Shown here: positions 15,055 through 23,475 of the stretch, piece by piece
Layout of the letters: the number at the start of each line of letters is the position of its first letter
Position numbering within the stretch: the stretch's first letter is position 1
Source: Roseomonas marmotae
Lineage (GTDB): Bacteria; Pseudomonadota; Alphaproteobacteria; Acetobacterales; Acetobacteraceae
Assembly: GCF_017654485.1 (NCBI RefSeq)
Contig: NZ_CP061091.1
Span: 3,292,501-3,356,500, forward strand
DNA length: 64,000 nt
Direction of reading: 5' to 3'
Notes under the pieces: model-generated
What the model saw: the letters and a program-made list of their open reading frames with translations, nothing else
Told to the model about the DNA's origin: nothing
Database searches by the model: none
Program-made: the position numbers and the translations under genes

Positions 15055-15786
15055 ATGACCGAGAATTCCTCCCGCGATGTCATCGTCCAGGGCCTGACGC
15101 GGCGCTTCGGCCAGGCCACGGTGCTGCACAACCTGGACCTGCGGCTGGAGCCCGGCTCCTTCACCGCCCTGCTGGGCCGCAGCGGCTCCGGCAAGACCAC
15201 GCTGCTGCGTACTCTGGCGGGGCTGGACCCGGCGCCGGCCGATGCGCGGCTGACCCTGCCCGCCGCCGTCGCCGCCGCCTTCCAGGAGCCGCGCCTGCTG
15301 CCCTGGAAGGCCGTCTGGCAGAATGTGGCGCTGGGCCTGCCTGGCGCCGGCGCCCGGGACCGCGCACTGGCTGCCCTGGCCGAGGTAGGGCTGACGCGGC
15401 ATGCCGATGCCTGGCCCGCCACCCTCTCGGGTGGGGAGGCGCAGCGCGTGGCCCTCGCCCGTGCCCTGGTACGGGAGCCGCAGCTACTGCTGCTGGATGA
15501 GCCTTTCGCCGCGCTGGACGCGCTGACCCGCATCCGCATGCATGCGCTGGTGCTGGACCTCTGGCGCGCCCATGGCCCCACCACGCTGCTCGTCACGCAT
15601 GACGTGGATGAGGCGATCCTGCTGGCGGACCGCGTGCTGGTGCTCGATGCCGGGCGCATTGCCGCCGATATCCGGGTGGAGATGCCGCGCCCCCGCGCCC
15701 ATGGCGAGGCCGGCTTCGCCGCGCTGCGCCGCCGCCTGCTCGCGGAACTGGGGGTGGACGAGGCCGTGCCAAGCAGGGCCGCCTGA
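15055..15786 (+). CDS. ssuB: Sulfonate-type ABC transporter ATPase
   Basis: A 243-residue ATPase. ATG 15055 lies five bases after the permease stop. Motifs in order: Walker A 'LGRSGSGKTTLL', Q-loop 'AAFQEPRLLPWKAVWQNV', signature 'LSGGEAQRVALARAL', Walker B 'LLLLDEPFAALD' and H-switch 'LLVTHDVDEAILLADRVLV'. The 'EPRLLPW' Q-loop is characteristic of the SsuB/TauB/NrtD group. Its stop overlaps a possible ATG of the next gene (TGATG). Confidence 0.92.
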   Translation: MTENSSRDVIVQGLTRRFGQATVLHNLDLRLEPGSFTALLGRSGSGKTTLLRTLAGLDPAPADARLTLPAAVAAAFQEPRLLPWKAVWQNVALGLPGAGARDRALAALAEVGLTRHADAWPATLSGGEAQRVALARALVREPQLLLLDEPFAALDALTRIRMHALVLDLWRAHGPTTLLVTHDVDEAILLADRVLVLDAGRIAADIRVEMPRPRAHGEAGFAALRRRLLAELGVDEAVPSRAA

Positions 15787-15836
15787 TGACGGCCACCGAC
15801 AAAACGCATCCCGTCAGGGGAGAAGAGGAGGACACC

Positions 15837-16952
15837 GTGCCCCAGAAGCAGGACATCGAATTCATCGGCATGATCCAGCCGCGCCAGCAGTCGGAGATCC
15901 ATCCGGCCAGTGGCGAGGCCATCGACCTCGATTACCTGCGCGCCTCGGCGCAGGCGCATGACGAGGGCGGCTTCGACCGCATGCTGATCGGCTGGTACAG
16001 CAACGGGCCGGACGGGTTGCAGATCGCGGCGCATGTGGGCGCGCATACGAAGCGCGTCGGCATGCTGGTGGCGCACCGCCCGGGCTTCCAGGCACCGACC
16101 ACGGCCGCGCGCAGCTTCAACACGCTGGACCAGCTGACGAGCGGCCGCGCTGCCATCCATGTCATCTCCGGCGGCGACGATACCGACCAGGCGCGCGACG
16201 GGGACTGGCTGGACAAGGACGCGCGCTACGCGCGCACGGACGAATACGTCTCCATCCTGAAGTCCATCTGGGCGGCCGATAAGCCGGTGGACCACGAGGG
16301 CACCTACTACCGCATCAAGGGCGCCTCGCCCGAGGTGCGGAGCGTGCAGAAGCCGCGCATCCCCATCTATTTCGGCGGTGCCTCCGATGCCGCGCTGCGC
16401 GTGGCCGGCCGCCATGCCGATGTCTATGCCCTCTGGGGCGAGACCCAGGCGCAGGTGCGGGAGATCGTCGCCCGCGTGCGGGAGGAAGCCGCCAAGCACG
16501 GGCGGGAGAAGGATGTCCGCTTCTCCCTGAGCTTCCGCCCCATCCTGGCAGAGACGGAGGAAGCAGCCTGGGCCAAGGCCGAGCGGATTCTGGCGCGGCT
16601 GCGCGAGATACGTGGCCAGGCCATCCTGGGCCCCAACAATGCCGCGCCGCGGAATGCCGGCTCCCAACGCCTGCTGGACGCCGCGGCCCTGGGGGACCGT
16701 CCGGAAGGGCGCCTCTATACGGCCATCGCGCGGGAGACGGGCGCGCGGGGCAATACCACCGCCCTGGTCGGCACGCCCCGGCAGGTGGCGGAGGCCTTCC
16801 TCGAATATTATGCGCTCGGCGTCACCACCTTCCTGATCCGCGGCTTCGATCCGCTGGAGGATGCGGTGGAATACGGGCGTGAGCTGCTTCCCCTGACCAA
16901 GCGCCTGCTGGCCGAGCGCCAGGGCCGGAACGTGCCGGTGGCCGCGGAGTGA
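15837..16952 (+). CDS. ssuD: FMNH2-dependent alkanesulfonate monooxygenase-like protein (LLM class)
   Basis: A luciferase-like TIM-barrel flavin monooxygenase of 371 residues that probably splits alkanesulfonates to aldehyde plus sulfite. GTG 15837 has a strong GGAGG five bases upstream and matches the family N-terminus (PQKQDIEFIGMIQPRQQSEI). An ATG at 15786 overlapping the ssuB stop would add 17 unlikely residues. Family segments include 'FDRMLIGWYSNGPDGLQIAA', 'RSFNTLDQLTSGRAAIHVIS' (flavin site), and 'YFGGASDAALRVAGRHADVY'. No FMN reductase (SsuE) gene is adjacent. The gene overlaps the next by 4 bases. Confidence 0.88.
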   Translation: MPQKQDIEFIGMIQPRQQSEIHPASGEAIDLDYLRASAQAHDEGGFDRMLIGWYSNGPDGLQIAAHVGAHTKRVGMLVAHRPGFQAPTTAARSFNTLDQLTSGRAAIHVISGGDDTDQARDGDWLDKDARYARTDEYVSILKSIWAADKPVDHEGTYYRIKGASPEVRSVQKPRIPIYFGGASDAALRVAGRHADVYALWGETQAQVREIVARVREEAAKHGREKDVRFSLSFRPILAETEEAAWAKAERILARLREIRGQAILGPNNAAPRNAGSQRLLDAAALGDRPEGRLYTAIARETGARGNTTALVGTPRQVAEAFLEYYALGVTTFLIRGFDPLEDAVEYGRELLPLTKRLLAERQGRNVPVAAE

Positions 16953-17929
16953 ACATGCAACGTCGTCATATCCTCCTGGGTGGGGCGGCTCTCGTCGCCT
17001 CCCTCTCCGCGCCTCTGCTGCTGCGCGCCCAGGGCGCGTGGAGCGGTGCGCCGCTGCGCGTCGGCGACCAGCGCGGCAATGCCCGCGCGGTGATGGATGC
17101 CGCCGGCGTGCTGAAGGGCCTGGAAGGTAAGATTGCCTGGAGCGAATTCCCCGCCGCCGCGCCGCTGGTGGAGGCGCTGAACGCCGATGCCATCGACGCC
17201 GGACTGGTGGGTGATGCGCCCTTCACCTTCGGCGTCGCCGCGGGCGTGCCGATCAAGGCCATTGCCGCCACGCGGCAGAACCAGGACGGCCTGGCCATCC
17301 TGGTGCCCAAGGACAGCCCCATCCAGAGCCTCGCGGATCTGAAGGGCAAGCGCATCGCCACCGGCCGGGGCTCCATCGGGCATCAGCTGGTGCTGGCGGC
17401 ACTGGAGAATGCCGGCCTGCCGGCGGAGAGCGTGCAGCTCACCTTCCTGCTGCCCGCTGATGCCAAGGCCGCCTTCAGCCGGGGTTCCGTGGATGCCTGG
17501 TCCACCTGGGAACCTTATGTGGCGCAGGAGGAGGTGCTCTCGGGCGCGCGGCGCGTGGTGGACGGCAACGGCATCACCCCCGGCCTCAGCTTCCTGGTGG
17601 CGCGGGAAAGCGCCATCGCCTCCCGCCGGCCGGAGCTGGCGGATTTCGTCCGCCGCCTGGCGGTGGCGCGGGCCTGGGCCAATGAGAATATCCCAGGCTA
17701 TGCCAGGAGCTGGTCGCAACTGATGAATATCCCGGAGCCGGTGGCCGAGCTCTGGTTCCGCCGCGCCCGCACCCGCGTCGTGCCGATCGACGACAGCGTG
17801 GTGGCGGACGAGCAGAAGAACATCGATCTCTATACCCGCGCCCGTCTGGTGCGCTCCGCCATCAAGGCCGAGGATGTACTCGACCGCTCCTTCGCGGATG
17901 CCATCAAGGCCGGCCTTTCCGCAACCTGA
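16949..17929 (+). CDS. ssuA: Sulfonate ABC transporter substrate-binding protein
   Basis: A periplasmic binding protein of the NMT1/SsuA type, 326 residues. GTG 16949 overlaps the monooxygenase stop; ATG 16955 is two codons on and also possible. The leader 'RRHILLGGAALVASLSAPLL' ends near LRAQG and carries a weak Tat-like RR. The mature part has 'LKGLEGKIAWSEFPAAAPLV', 'VGDAPFTFGVAAGVPIKAIA' and 'DLKGKRIATGRGSIGHQLVL', then 'VDAWSTWEPYVAQ', all typical of aliphatic-sulfonate binders. Last gene of the operon. Confidence 0.9.
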   Translation: MNMQRRHILLGGAALVASLSAPLLLRAQGAWSGAPLRVGDQRGNARAVMDAAGVLKGLEGKIAWSEFPAAAPLVEALNADAIDAGLVGDAPFTFGVAAGVPIKAIAATRQNQDGLAILVPKDSPIQSLADLKGKRIATGRGSIGHQLVLAALENAGLPAESVQLTFLLPADAKAAFSRGSVDAWSTWEPYVAQEEVLSGARRVVDGNGITPGLSFLVARESAIASRRPELADFVRRLAVARAWANENIPGYARSWSQLMNIPEPVAELWFRRARTRVVPIDDSVVADEQKNIDLYTRARLVRSAIKAEDVLDRSFADAIKAGLSAT

Positions 17930-18047
17930 GCGGAGGCCGGCGACCTGCCCGAGGAGAGGGGCTTCCGCCTTTCTTGACGCCACCAGACCCGCATGCCAGA
18001 GCCCGTGACAGCACGAGCAGAATAACAGCCTGGCACGCGGATATACG

Positions 18048-19208
18048 ATGGCACTCGATCAGGAAACGTTGCAGCAGCTTCTCGGCACCGTCGAGCGTTT
18101 CGTCGGGGAGCGCCTGCGGCCACTGGAAGACAAGATCGCGGAAGATGACGAGATTCCCGCAGATGTCGTGGCGGAGATGCGCGATCTCGGCCTCTTCGGC
18201 CTCTCCATCCCCGAGGAATATGGTGGCCTCGGCCTCAGCATGTCAGAGGAGGCACAGGTCGCCTTCCGGCTCGGCGGCACTTCACCCGCTTTCCGCTCCC
18301 TGATCGGCACGAATAACGGCATCGGCTCCCAGGGTATCATCATCGACGGCACGGAGGAGCAGCGCCAGGCCTGGCTGCCGCGCCTCGCCTCCGGCGAGAT
18401 CCTGGCCTCCTTCTGCCTGACCGAGCCCGAGGCGGGTTCCGATGCCGGCTCGCTCCGCACCAGCGCGCGGCGGGATGGCGACGACTTCGTCATCAACGGC
18501 ACCAAGCGCTTCATCACCAACGCGCCGGAGGCCGGGCTTTTCACCGTCTTCGCCCGCACCGATCCCGAAAGCCGCGATGCGCGCGGCGTCTCTGCCTTCC
18601 TGGTGGAGGCCGACCGGCCCGGCGTCTCGCTCGGCGCGCGGGATCGCAAGATGGGCCAGAGGGGCACCCATACCTGCGACGTGAATTTCGACGAGGTGCG
18701 CGTGCCGGCGTTGAACATCATTGGTGGCGAGGCGCGGCTGGGCCGGGGCTTCAAGACGGCCATGAAGGTGCTGGACCGCGGCCGCCTGCATATCAGCGCC
18801 GTCTGCGTCGGCGTGGCGGAACGGCTGATCGCCGATAGCCTGCGTTATGCCATGGATCGCAGGCAGTTCGGCCAGCCCATTGCCGAGTTCCAGCTGGTCC
18901 AGGCGATGCTGGCGGATATGAAGGCCGAGGCCTTCGCTGCCCGTTGCATGGTGGAGGAGACGGCGCGCCGCAAGGATGCCGGCGCCAACGTCTCGACCGA
19001 GGCAGCCTGCTGCAAGATGTTCGCCAGCGAGATGGTGGGCCGCGTGGCCGACAAGGCCGTGCAGATCCACGGCGGCGCCGGCTATGTGGCCGATTACGGC
19101 GTCGAACGCTTCTACCGTGATGTGCGCCTGTTCCGCATCTATGAGGGGACGACGCAGATCCAGCAGTTGGTGATCGCCCGCAACATGATCCGCGAAGCAC
19201 GGAGCTAG
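18048..19208 (+). CDS. Acyl-CoA dehydrogenase
   Basis: An FAD flavoenzyme of 386 residues that introduces the alpha-beta double bond into acyl-CoA thioesters. N-terminal helices hold 'LGLFGLSIPEEYGGLGLS'. The middle beta domain has the FAD signature 'SFCLTEPEAGSDAGSLRTSA' and 'GTKRFITNAPEAGLF'. The C-terminal helical domain has 'MDRRQFGQPIAEFQLVQAML', 'AVQIHGGAGYVADYGVERFY' and the catalytic-base region 'RLFRIYEGTTQIQQLVIARN'. The Glu in YEGT fits short- or medium-chain enzymes. It stands alone between the ssu operon and a terminator, so the substrate is not indicated. Confidence 0.92.
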   Translation: MALDQETLQQLLGTVERFVGERLRPLEDKIAEDDEIPADVVAEMRDLGLFGLSIPEEYGGLGLSMSEEAQVAFRLGGTSPAFRSLIGTNNGIGSQGIIIDGTEEQRQAWLPRLASGEILASFCLTEPEAGSDAGSLRTSARRDGDDFVINGTKRFITNAPEAGLFTVFARTDPESRDARGVSAFLVEADRPGVSLGARDRKMGQRGTHTCDVNFDEVRVPALNIIGGEARLGRGFKTAMKVLDRGRLHISAVCVGVAERLIADSLRYAMDRRQFGQPIAEFQLVQAMLADMKAEAFAARCMVEETARRKDAGANVSTEAACCKMFASEMVGRVADKAVQIHGGAGYVADYGVERFYRDVRLFRIYEGTTQIQQLVIARNMIREARS

Positions 19209-19213
19209 GCGGC

Positions 19214-19231
19214 CCGCCCCCGTGGGGGCGG
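19214..19231 (+). terminator. GC hairpin after acyl-CoA dehydrogenase
   Basis: CCGCCCCC (19214-19221) pairs with GGGGGCGG (19224-19231) around GT, five bases after the stop. The downstream run is CTTACTCCC rather than a clean U-tract, so efficiency is uncertain. Confidence 0.45.
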
Positions 19232-19245
19232 CTTACTCCCAAAAA

Positions 19246-19317
19246 GGTCGCGAACGATTTAGGCGCGTACGTAGGAAGGGCATGGCTGCCATGCGGAAAT
19301 AATGGTCGCGTGCGATA
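19246..19317 (+). promoter_or_regulatory. Conserved control region of small exported protein, copy 1
   Basis: Two direct motifs, GGTCGCGAACGATT (19246-19259) and GGTCGCGTGCGATA (19304-19317), start 58 bases apart. Between them is a perfect palindrome, GCATGG-CTG-CCATGC (19280-19294). The region aligns with 37929-38000 upstream of the second gene copy, with the same spacing, although the bases between the motifs have diverged. One motif also occurs upstream of ohrR at 5793-5815. Likely a regulator binding pair, possibly OhrR. Confidence 0.55.
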
Positions 19318-19382
19318 TTATCGCGCGGCATAACAAGCCCAACGCAGAAACCAGCGACACCCCAACCCCGGAGCAAAACACC

Positions 19383-19691
19383 ATGACCGCCTTCCGCACC
19401 CTCCTCGCCGCCACCGCCCTCCTCGCCACCTCCGCCGCCACCGTTTCCGCCAACCCCCTCACCGTTCAGAGCCAGGGCGAGACCTTCGCCGTCCAATACG
19501 CCGCTGACCACACCGGCAACATCCTTGGCGGCGGCGCCGTCCGCACCGAAGGCAACGGCAACAGCCTCCGCATCATCCACCTGAACAACGCCTTCGCCCG
19601 CCAGCCCAGCGGCATCCCCACCTTCTCCGGCGGCTCCGAAGGCTCCATCGCCTATCTCCTCCCCCCCAACCCCGCCCTCGCCAGCCGCTGA
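19383..19691 (+). CDS. Small exported protein, copy 1, 102 aa
   Basis: ATG 19383 opens a Sec signal peptide (MTAFRTLLAATALLATSAAT, cleavage near VSA-NP). The mature part is about 80 residues, Gly/Asn/Ser-rich: LTVQSQGETFAVQYAADHTG, NILGGGAVRTEGNGNSLRII, HLNNAFARQPSGIPTF, SGGSEGSIAYL. No Cys and no known domain are seen. It is nearly identical, in DNA and protein, to the gene at 38063-38374, diverging only in the signal-peptide end and the last dozen residues. The codons are strongly C-ending (GCC, ACC, CTC), which hints at high expression. Function unknown. Confidence 0.75.
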   Translation: MTAFRTLLAATALLATSAATVSANPLTVQSQGETFAVQYAADHTGNILGGGAVRTEGNGNSLRIIHLNNAFARQPSGIPTFSGGSEGSIAYLLPPNPALASR

Positions 19692-19703
19692 ACACACCAC
19701 CCC

Positions 19704-19737
19704 GGGCGCGGCGCGCGCAACACCAGGCGCCGCTCCC
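19704..19737 (+). terminator. Imperfect GC hairpin after small exported protein, copy 1
   Basis: GGGCGCGGCGC (19704-19714) and GCGCCGCTCCC (19727-19737) pair with one mismatch. The sequence resembles the perfect hairpin after the second gene copy (38384-38415), so the duplicated unit may include its terminator. Confidence 0.4.
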
Positions 19738-19812
19738 AAGGCTCTCTCGCCTGGGCTCGACGATCCACCCGCCGGGGCTGGATCGTGGCGGCTTCAGAAC
19801 CAAGTAGGGCCC

Positions 19813-20574
19813 ATGCCGCGCGTTGCCCTGCCCGCCCTTCTCCTCCTGGCCACCCTCTGCCTCCTGTCACTTCCCGCCGCCGCTCAGCGCGGCAGCGCGG
19901 AGGATTGGAGCCGCTGCCGTCGTGCCATCGCCGCGACTGAGCCCGGTTCCGGCGTGCCGCCGGGCCTGCTGGGCGCCATCGCGCTGGTGGAGAGCGGCCA
20001 GCGCAATCCCCTGACCGGCGCGCCCACTCCCTGGCCCTGGTCCTATAACGCCGCCGGAGAGAGCCATACCGCCTCCACCAAGGCCACTGCCATCGCCGAG
20101 GTCTCGGCCCTGCTGGCGCGGGGCGTGCGGTCCATCGACGTGGGCTGCATGCAGGTGAACCTGATGCATCATCCCACTGCCTTCGCCAATCTGGAGGAGG
20201 CCTTCGATCCCCAGGCCAATCTGCGCTACGCCGCGCGCTTCCTGAGGGAGCTACGGGCACGAACCGGGGATTGGGGCCAGGCCATTGCCCGCTACCACTC
20301 TGGCGAGGAGGCGCGCGGCGCCGCCTACAGCAGCCGCGTGGCGCTGGCGCGGATGGGCGCGGCCTGGGGCCGTGGCGGCGGCGTGCCGCTGCCGCCACGC
20401 GTGGTCCAGAACATCTGCGCCCCTGGCCTGACGCCCATGCTGCTTCTCGGCGGCGCCAGGGAGGCAAGGCGCTTCATGACACCCGAAGCACGCCGCGCCA
20501 GCAGGGCGGTACCGGTGCCCCCTGCCAGCAACCGCCCAAGGCTGGTCTGCCTGCGGACTACCGCCCGGCGCTGA
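19813..20574 (+). CDS. Lytic transglycosylase (SLT domain)
   Basis: A secreted murein-cleaving enzyme of 253 residues with a signal peptide (ALPALLLLATLCLLSLPAAA-Q). The SLT fold follows: the catalytic Glu in 'GLLGAIALVESGQRNPLTGA', the 'GVRSIDVGCMQVNLMHHPTA' motif, and 'DWGQAIARYHSGEEARGAAY'. Such proteins often serve secretion or flagellar assembly, but no such genes are close. The C-terminal 60 residues are low-complexity and Arg/Pro-rich. It converges on spoVR with a 32-base gap. Confidence 0.85.
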   Translation: MPRVALPALLLLATLCLLSLPAAAQRGSAEDWSRCRRAIAATEPGSGVPPGLLGAIALVESGQRNPLTGAPTPWPWSYNAAGESHTASTKATAIAEVSALLARGVRSIDVGCMQVNLMHHPTAFANLEEAFDPQANLRYAARFLRELRARTGDWGQAIARYHSGEEARGAAYSSRVALARMGAAWGRGGGVPLPPRVVQNICAPGLTPMLLLGGAREARRFMTPEARRASRAVPVPPASNRPRLVCLRTTARR

Positions 20575-20606
20575 GGCAGGCGGCATTCCGCACTGCCGGA
20601 GGGCAG

Positions 20607-22127
20607 CTACTTCAGCTCGACCGTGTTCAGCAGGCGGTCGGTACTGGCGTCATGTTCCTGTAACCGCACGGGATAGCCCCAGAGGTCGCGGATATAGGAC
20701 AGGCAGGCCGAGGCAGAGCCCGACTCCAGCAGCCGCCCGTCATAGACGGCGTGGGAGAGGATCAGCCGCCGGTCGCCCAGCAGCTCGACATCCACCACGT
20801 TGATATCGGGCTCATGGACCGAAAGGTCATAGCTCCGCGACAGCTCCCGCCGCACGGCGCGGTAGCCATCCTCGTTGTGGATGCTGCGCACCTCCGCATG
20901 TCCCTCCCCCGCCGTGGCGGAGACATGGAACATGCGGAAATCCCGGATGACCTTGGGCGAGAGATATTGCAACACGAAGCTCTCATCCCGATGCGTGGCC
21001 CAGATGGAGCGCAGCGTCCCGTAGGGGTCGCCATTGCCCGCGATCTCCGGGAACCAGTACCGGTCCTCTGATGTCGGTTCGGTGCAGATGCGCTTGATAT
21101 CGTTCATCATGGCGAAGCCAAGCGCATAGGGATTCCAGCCGGAAAAACGTGGGTCGTCCCAACCCGGCTGGAAGATCACCGCGGTATGTGAATGCAAGAA
21201 CTCCTGGAAGTTACCGTCGGAAATCTGGCCGCGGTCATGCATCCGCTGCATGATCTCGTAATGCGTGAAGGTGGCGCAGCCTTCATTCATTACCTTGGTC
21301 TGCTTCTGCGGGTAGAAATACTGGCCGATCGTCCGGACGATGCGGATCAGCTCCCGCTCCCAGCCCCGCAGCGCCGGCGCGTTCTTCTCGATGAAATAGA
21401 GGAGGTTCTCCTCCGGCAGGTTCAGCCGCGCGCGCATCTCGGCCGCCGCCCGGGCACGCTCGTCCATGTTCATGGAGTCCAGCACATCAACCCCCGGCAC
21501 GGTGCTCCAGAGCGGGTTGTAGGTGGTTTCCTCATACTCGCGCCGAGCTTCGGCCCGCCGTTGCTCCTCCCGCAACTGCTTGACCCGGCGGCGGTAGCGG
21601 TTCACGCCCTGGGATTGCAGTGCGTGGGCGGCATCCAGGATGCGCTCGACCGCCGGCAGGCCATAACGCGCCTCGCATTTCGCCACATAGGCGGTCGCGA
21701 ATTCGAGATACTCAAGAATCCCCTCCGCATCCGTCCATTGCTGGAACATGTGGTTGTTCTTGAAGAAATGATTGTGACCGAAGGCGGCGTGCGCCACGAC
21801 CAGGGCCTGCATGGTCATCGTGTTCTCCTCCATGATGTAGGAGATGCACGGACTCGAATTGATAACGATCTCATAGGCGAGGCCCTGGGCACCGGCACGG
21901 TAAAGCGCGTGGTCGCGCGCGAAGTGCTTGCCGAATGACCAGTGGCTGTACATCAGCGGCAGGCCGGTGGAGCTGTAGCGCTCCAGCATCTGCTCTGAGG
22001 TGATCACCTCGATCTGGTTTGGATAAACGTCAAGCCCAAGCTCGTTCAGCGCGATGTCCTCGATCGCGTCGTGGACGGTCTTCAGCGTGCCGAAATCCCA
22101 GTCAGCGCCCTTGTAGAGCAGGGACAT
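20607..22127 (-). CDS. spoVR: SpoVR family protein
   Basis: A cytoplasmic protein of 506 residues, the normal SpoVR length. Family hallmarks are 'YPNQIEVITSEQMLERYSST', 'PLMYSHWSFGKHFARD', 'LAYEIVINSSPCISYIMEEN', 'AFGHNHFFKNNHMF' and 'NEGCATFTHYEIMQRMHDRG'. The biochemical role is unknown; in Bacillus it affects spore cortex formation and in proteobacteria it accompanies YeaG (PrkA) and YeaH in stress responses. It is third in the operon prkA-yeaH-spoVR, starting 16 bases after yeaH. Confidence 0.95.
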   Translation of the reverse strand: MSLLYKGADWDFGTLKTVHDAIEDIALNELGLDVYPNQIEVITSEQMLERYSSTGLPLMYSHWSFGKHFARDHALYRAGAQGLAYEIVINSSPCISYIMEENTMTMQALVVAHAAFGHNHFFKNNHMFQQWTDAEGILEYLEFATAYVAKCEARYGLPAVERILDAAHALQSQGVNRYRRRVKQLREEQRRAEARREYEETTYNPLWSTVPGVDVLDSMNMDERARAAAEMRARLNLPEENLLYFIEKNAPALRGWERELIRIVRTIGQYFYPQKQTKVMNEGCATFTHYEIMQRMHDRGQISDGNFQEFLHSHTAVIFQPGWDDPRFSGWNPYALGFAMMNDIKRICTEPTSEDRYWFPEIAGNGDPYGTLRSIWATHRDESFVLQYLSPKVIRDFRMFHVSATAGEGHAEVRSIHNEDGYRAVRRELSRSYDLSVHEPDINVVDVELLGDRRLILSHAVYDGRLLESGSASACLSYIRDLWGYPVRLQEHDASTDRLLNTVELK

Positions 22128-22143
22128 TGCTCAGCCCTCCCGC

Positions 22144-23442
22144 CTATCGCGCGGCCTCCGAAGCCTGCGTGCTGCCGCGCCGGAACAGGTCGGCGAAAAC
22201 ACCCCAGATCTCGCCGGGCGCGGTCACCTGCCGCCTCGCCAGACGTCTGCCGGCCCCATCGGTGCCAATCTCATGATAGGCACTCCAGAGGTCGCTCTCC
22301 CGCCCGATGCCGAGCCCGTCCCGGGTTTCGATGTAGGCAAAATACTGCACCATCGGCAGCACGGAATCCCGCATCAGCGCCACGGTGCGGGCGTTGTCCG
22401 AGCCGTAATTATCGCCGTCCGAGGCCTGGGCCGCATAGATATTCCAGGCCGAGGCCGGATAGCGTGCCGTCGCGATCCGCAGCATCTCATCTAGGGCAGA
22501 GGAGACGACGGTACCGCCTGTCTCGCGACCCCGGAAGAAGGTCTCCTCATCCACCTCCTGCGCCTTCTCCGTATGGCGGATGAAAACGACTGCCACTTTC
22601 TCGTATTTCCGCTCCAGGAAGAGATGCAGCAGCATGAAGAAGCGCTTCGCGAGATCCTTCATGTGCTCGGTCATGGAGCCAGAGACATCCATCAGGCAGA
22701 ACATCACGGCCTGGGTACGCGGATGGGGCGATGGTTCGAAGCGATTGTAACGGAGATCCACGGGGTCGATGAACGGCACTGCCGCGGCACGGCGCGCGGC
22801 CGCCTGCAGCGCCTCCCGCGCCTTGCTGATCTCCTCGGGGTCGCCGCTCTCCACGGCCCGGTCCACGGCTTCCTGCAGCGCGTTCATGGCGCTTGGGCCG
22901 GGGCGGTGAAGCGCCACTCGCCGTCCCATGCTGTTACGCATGGTCCGTGTCAGATTCAGCGAGGTCGGCGCGCCCGAGACCGAGATACCCGCCCGCCGGG
23001 GGCGAGGCTCGCTCATGTCGCCGATCTCGCGCCTCACCAGTTCCGGCAGTTCCAGGTCTCCGAAGAAGATATCCAGGAACTCTGCCCTGGTGAGCGCGAA
23101 TTCGAAAGCATCCTGCCCCTCCCCGGAATCGGAGGCGCGGTTGCCACGGCCACCCGCGCCGCCGCTGGAGGGGATGCGGTCGCCGGGCACGAAGCGCTCA
23201 TTGCCCGGCACCACGATATCACGCCGCCCCCCCGGGCCGTGCCGCAGGAAAGGCTCGGCCGTGCCGGAACTCCTGACCTTCACCTGGTCCTTGGAGTCGC
23301 TCGACCCGATATCAGCCACCCGGCGGCTGGCAATACTGTCCGCTACCGCCTTCCTCACCTGCTCACGTGCCCGCTGCAGGAACCGCTGCCGGTCCGAGAG
23401 GATCTTGCCCTTGGGGTTGGGCCTGCGGTCCACAATGTTCAC
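22144..23442 (-). CDS. yeaH: YeaH/YhbH family protein (DUF444, VWA-like)
   Basis: A 432-residue partner of the PrkA kinase. The N-terminus 'MNIVDRRPNPKGKILSDRQRF' and the Gly/Arg-rich linker (HGPGGRRDIVVPGNERFVPG) are typical. The C-terminal half is a von Willebrand A-like domain with the metal-site motif 'FCLMDVSGSMTEHMKDLAKR' and 'FRGRETGGTVVSSALDEM'. In enterobacteria yeaG-yeaH is controlled by the stationary-phase sigma factor. It lies 33 bases downstream of prkA and 16 upstream of spoVR, the usual order. Confidence 0.95.
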   Translation of the reverse strand: MNIVDRRPNPKGKILSDRQRFLQRAREQVRKAVADSIASRRVADIGSSDSKDQVKVRSSGTAEPFLRHGPGGRRDIVVPGNERFVPGDRIPSSGGAGGRGNRASDSGEGQDAFEFALTRAEFLDIFFGDLELPELVRREIGDMSEPRPRRAGISVSGAPTSLNLTRTMRNSMGRRVALHRPGPSAMNALQEAVDRAVESGDPEEISKAREALQAAARRAAAVPFIDPVDLRYNRFEPSPHPRTQAVMFCLMDVSGSMTEHMKDLAKRFFMLLHLFLERKYEKVAVVFIRHTEKAQEVDEETFFRGRETGGTVVSSALDEMLRIATARYPASAWNIYAAQASDGDNYGSDNARTVALMRDSVLPMVQYFAYIETRDGLGIGRESDLWSAYHEIGTDGAGRRLARRQVTAPGEIWGVFADLFRRGSTQASEAAR

Positions 23443-23475
23443 GAGTCGCCTACTCCTCGTCCCACTCGCCCCGGT

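Noticed and set aside
15786..15836. ATG at 15786 as the start of the alkanesulfonate monooxygenase
   Set aside because: It overlaps the ATPase stop, but GTG 15837 has a strong GGAGG site and matches the family N-terminus.
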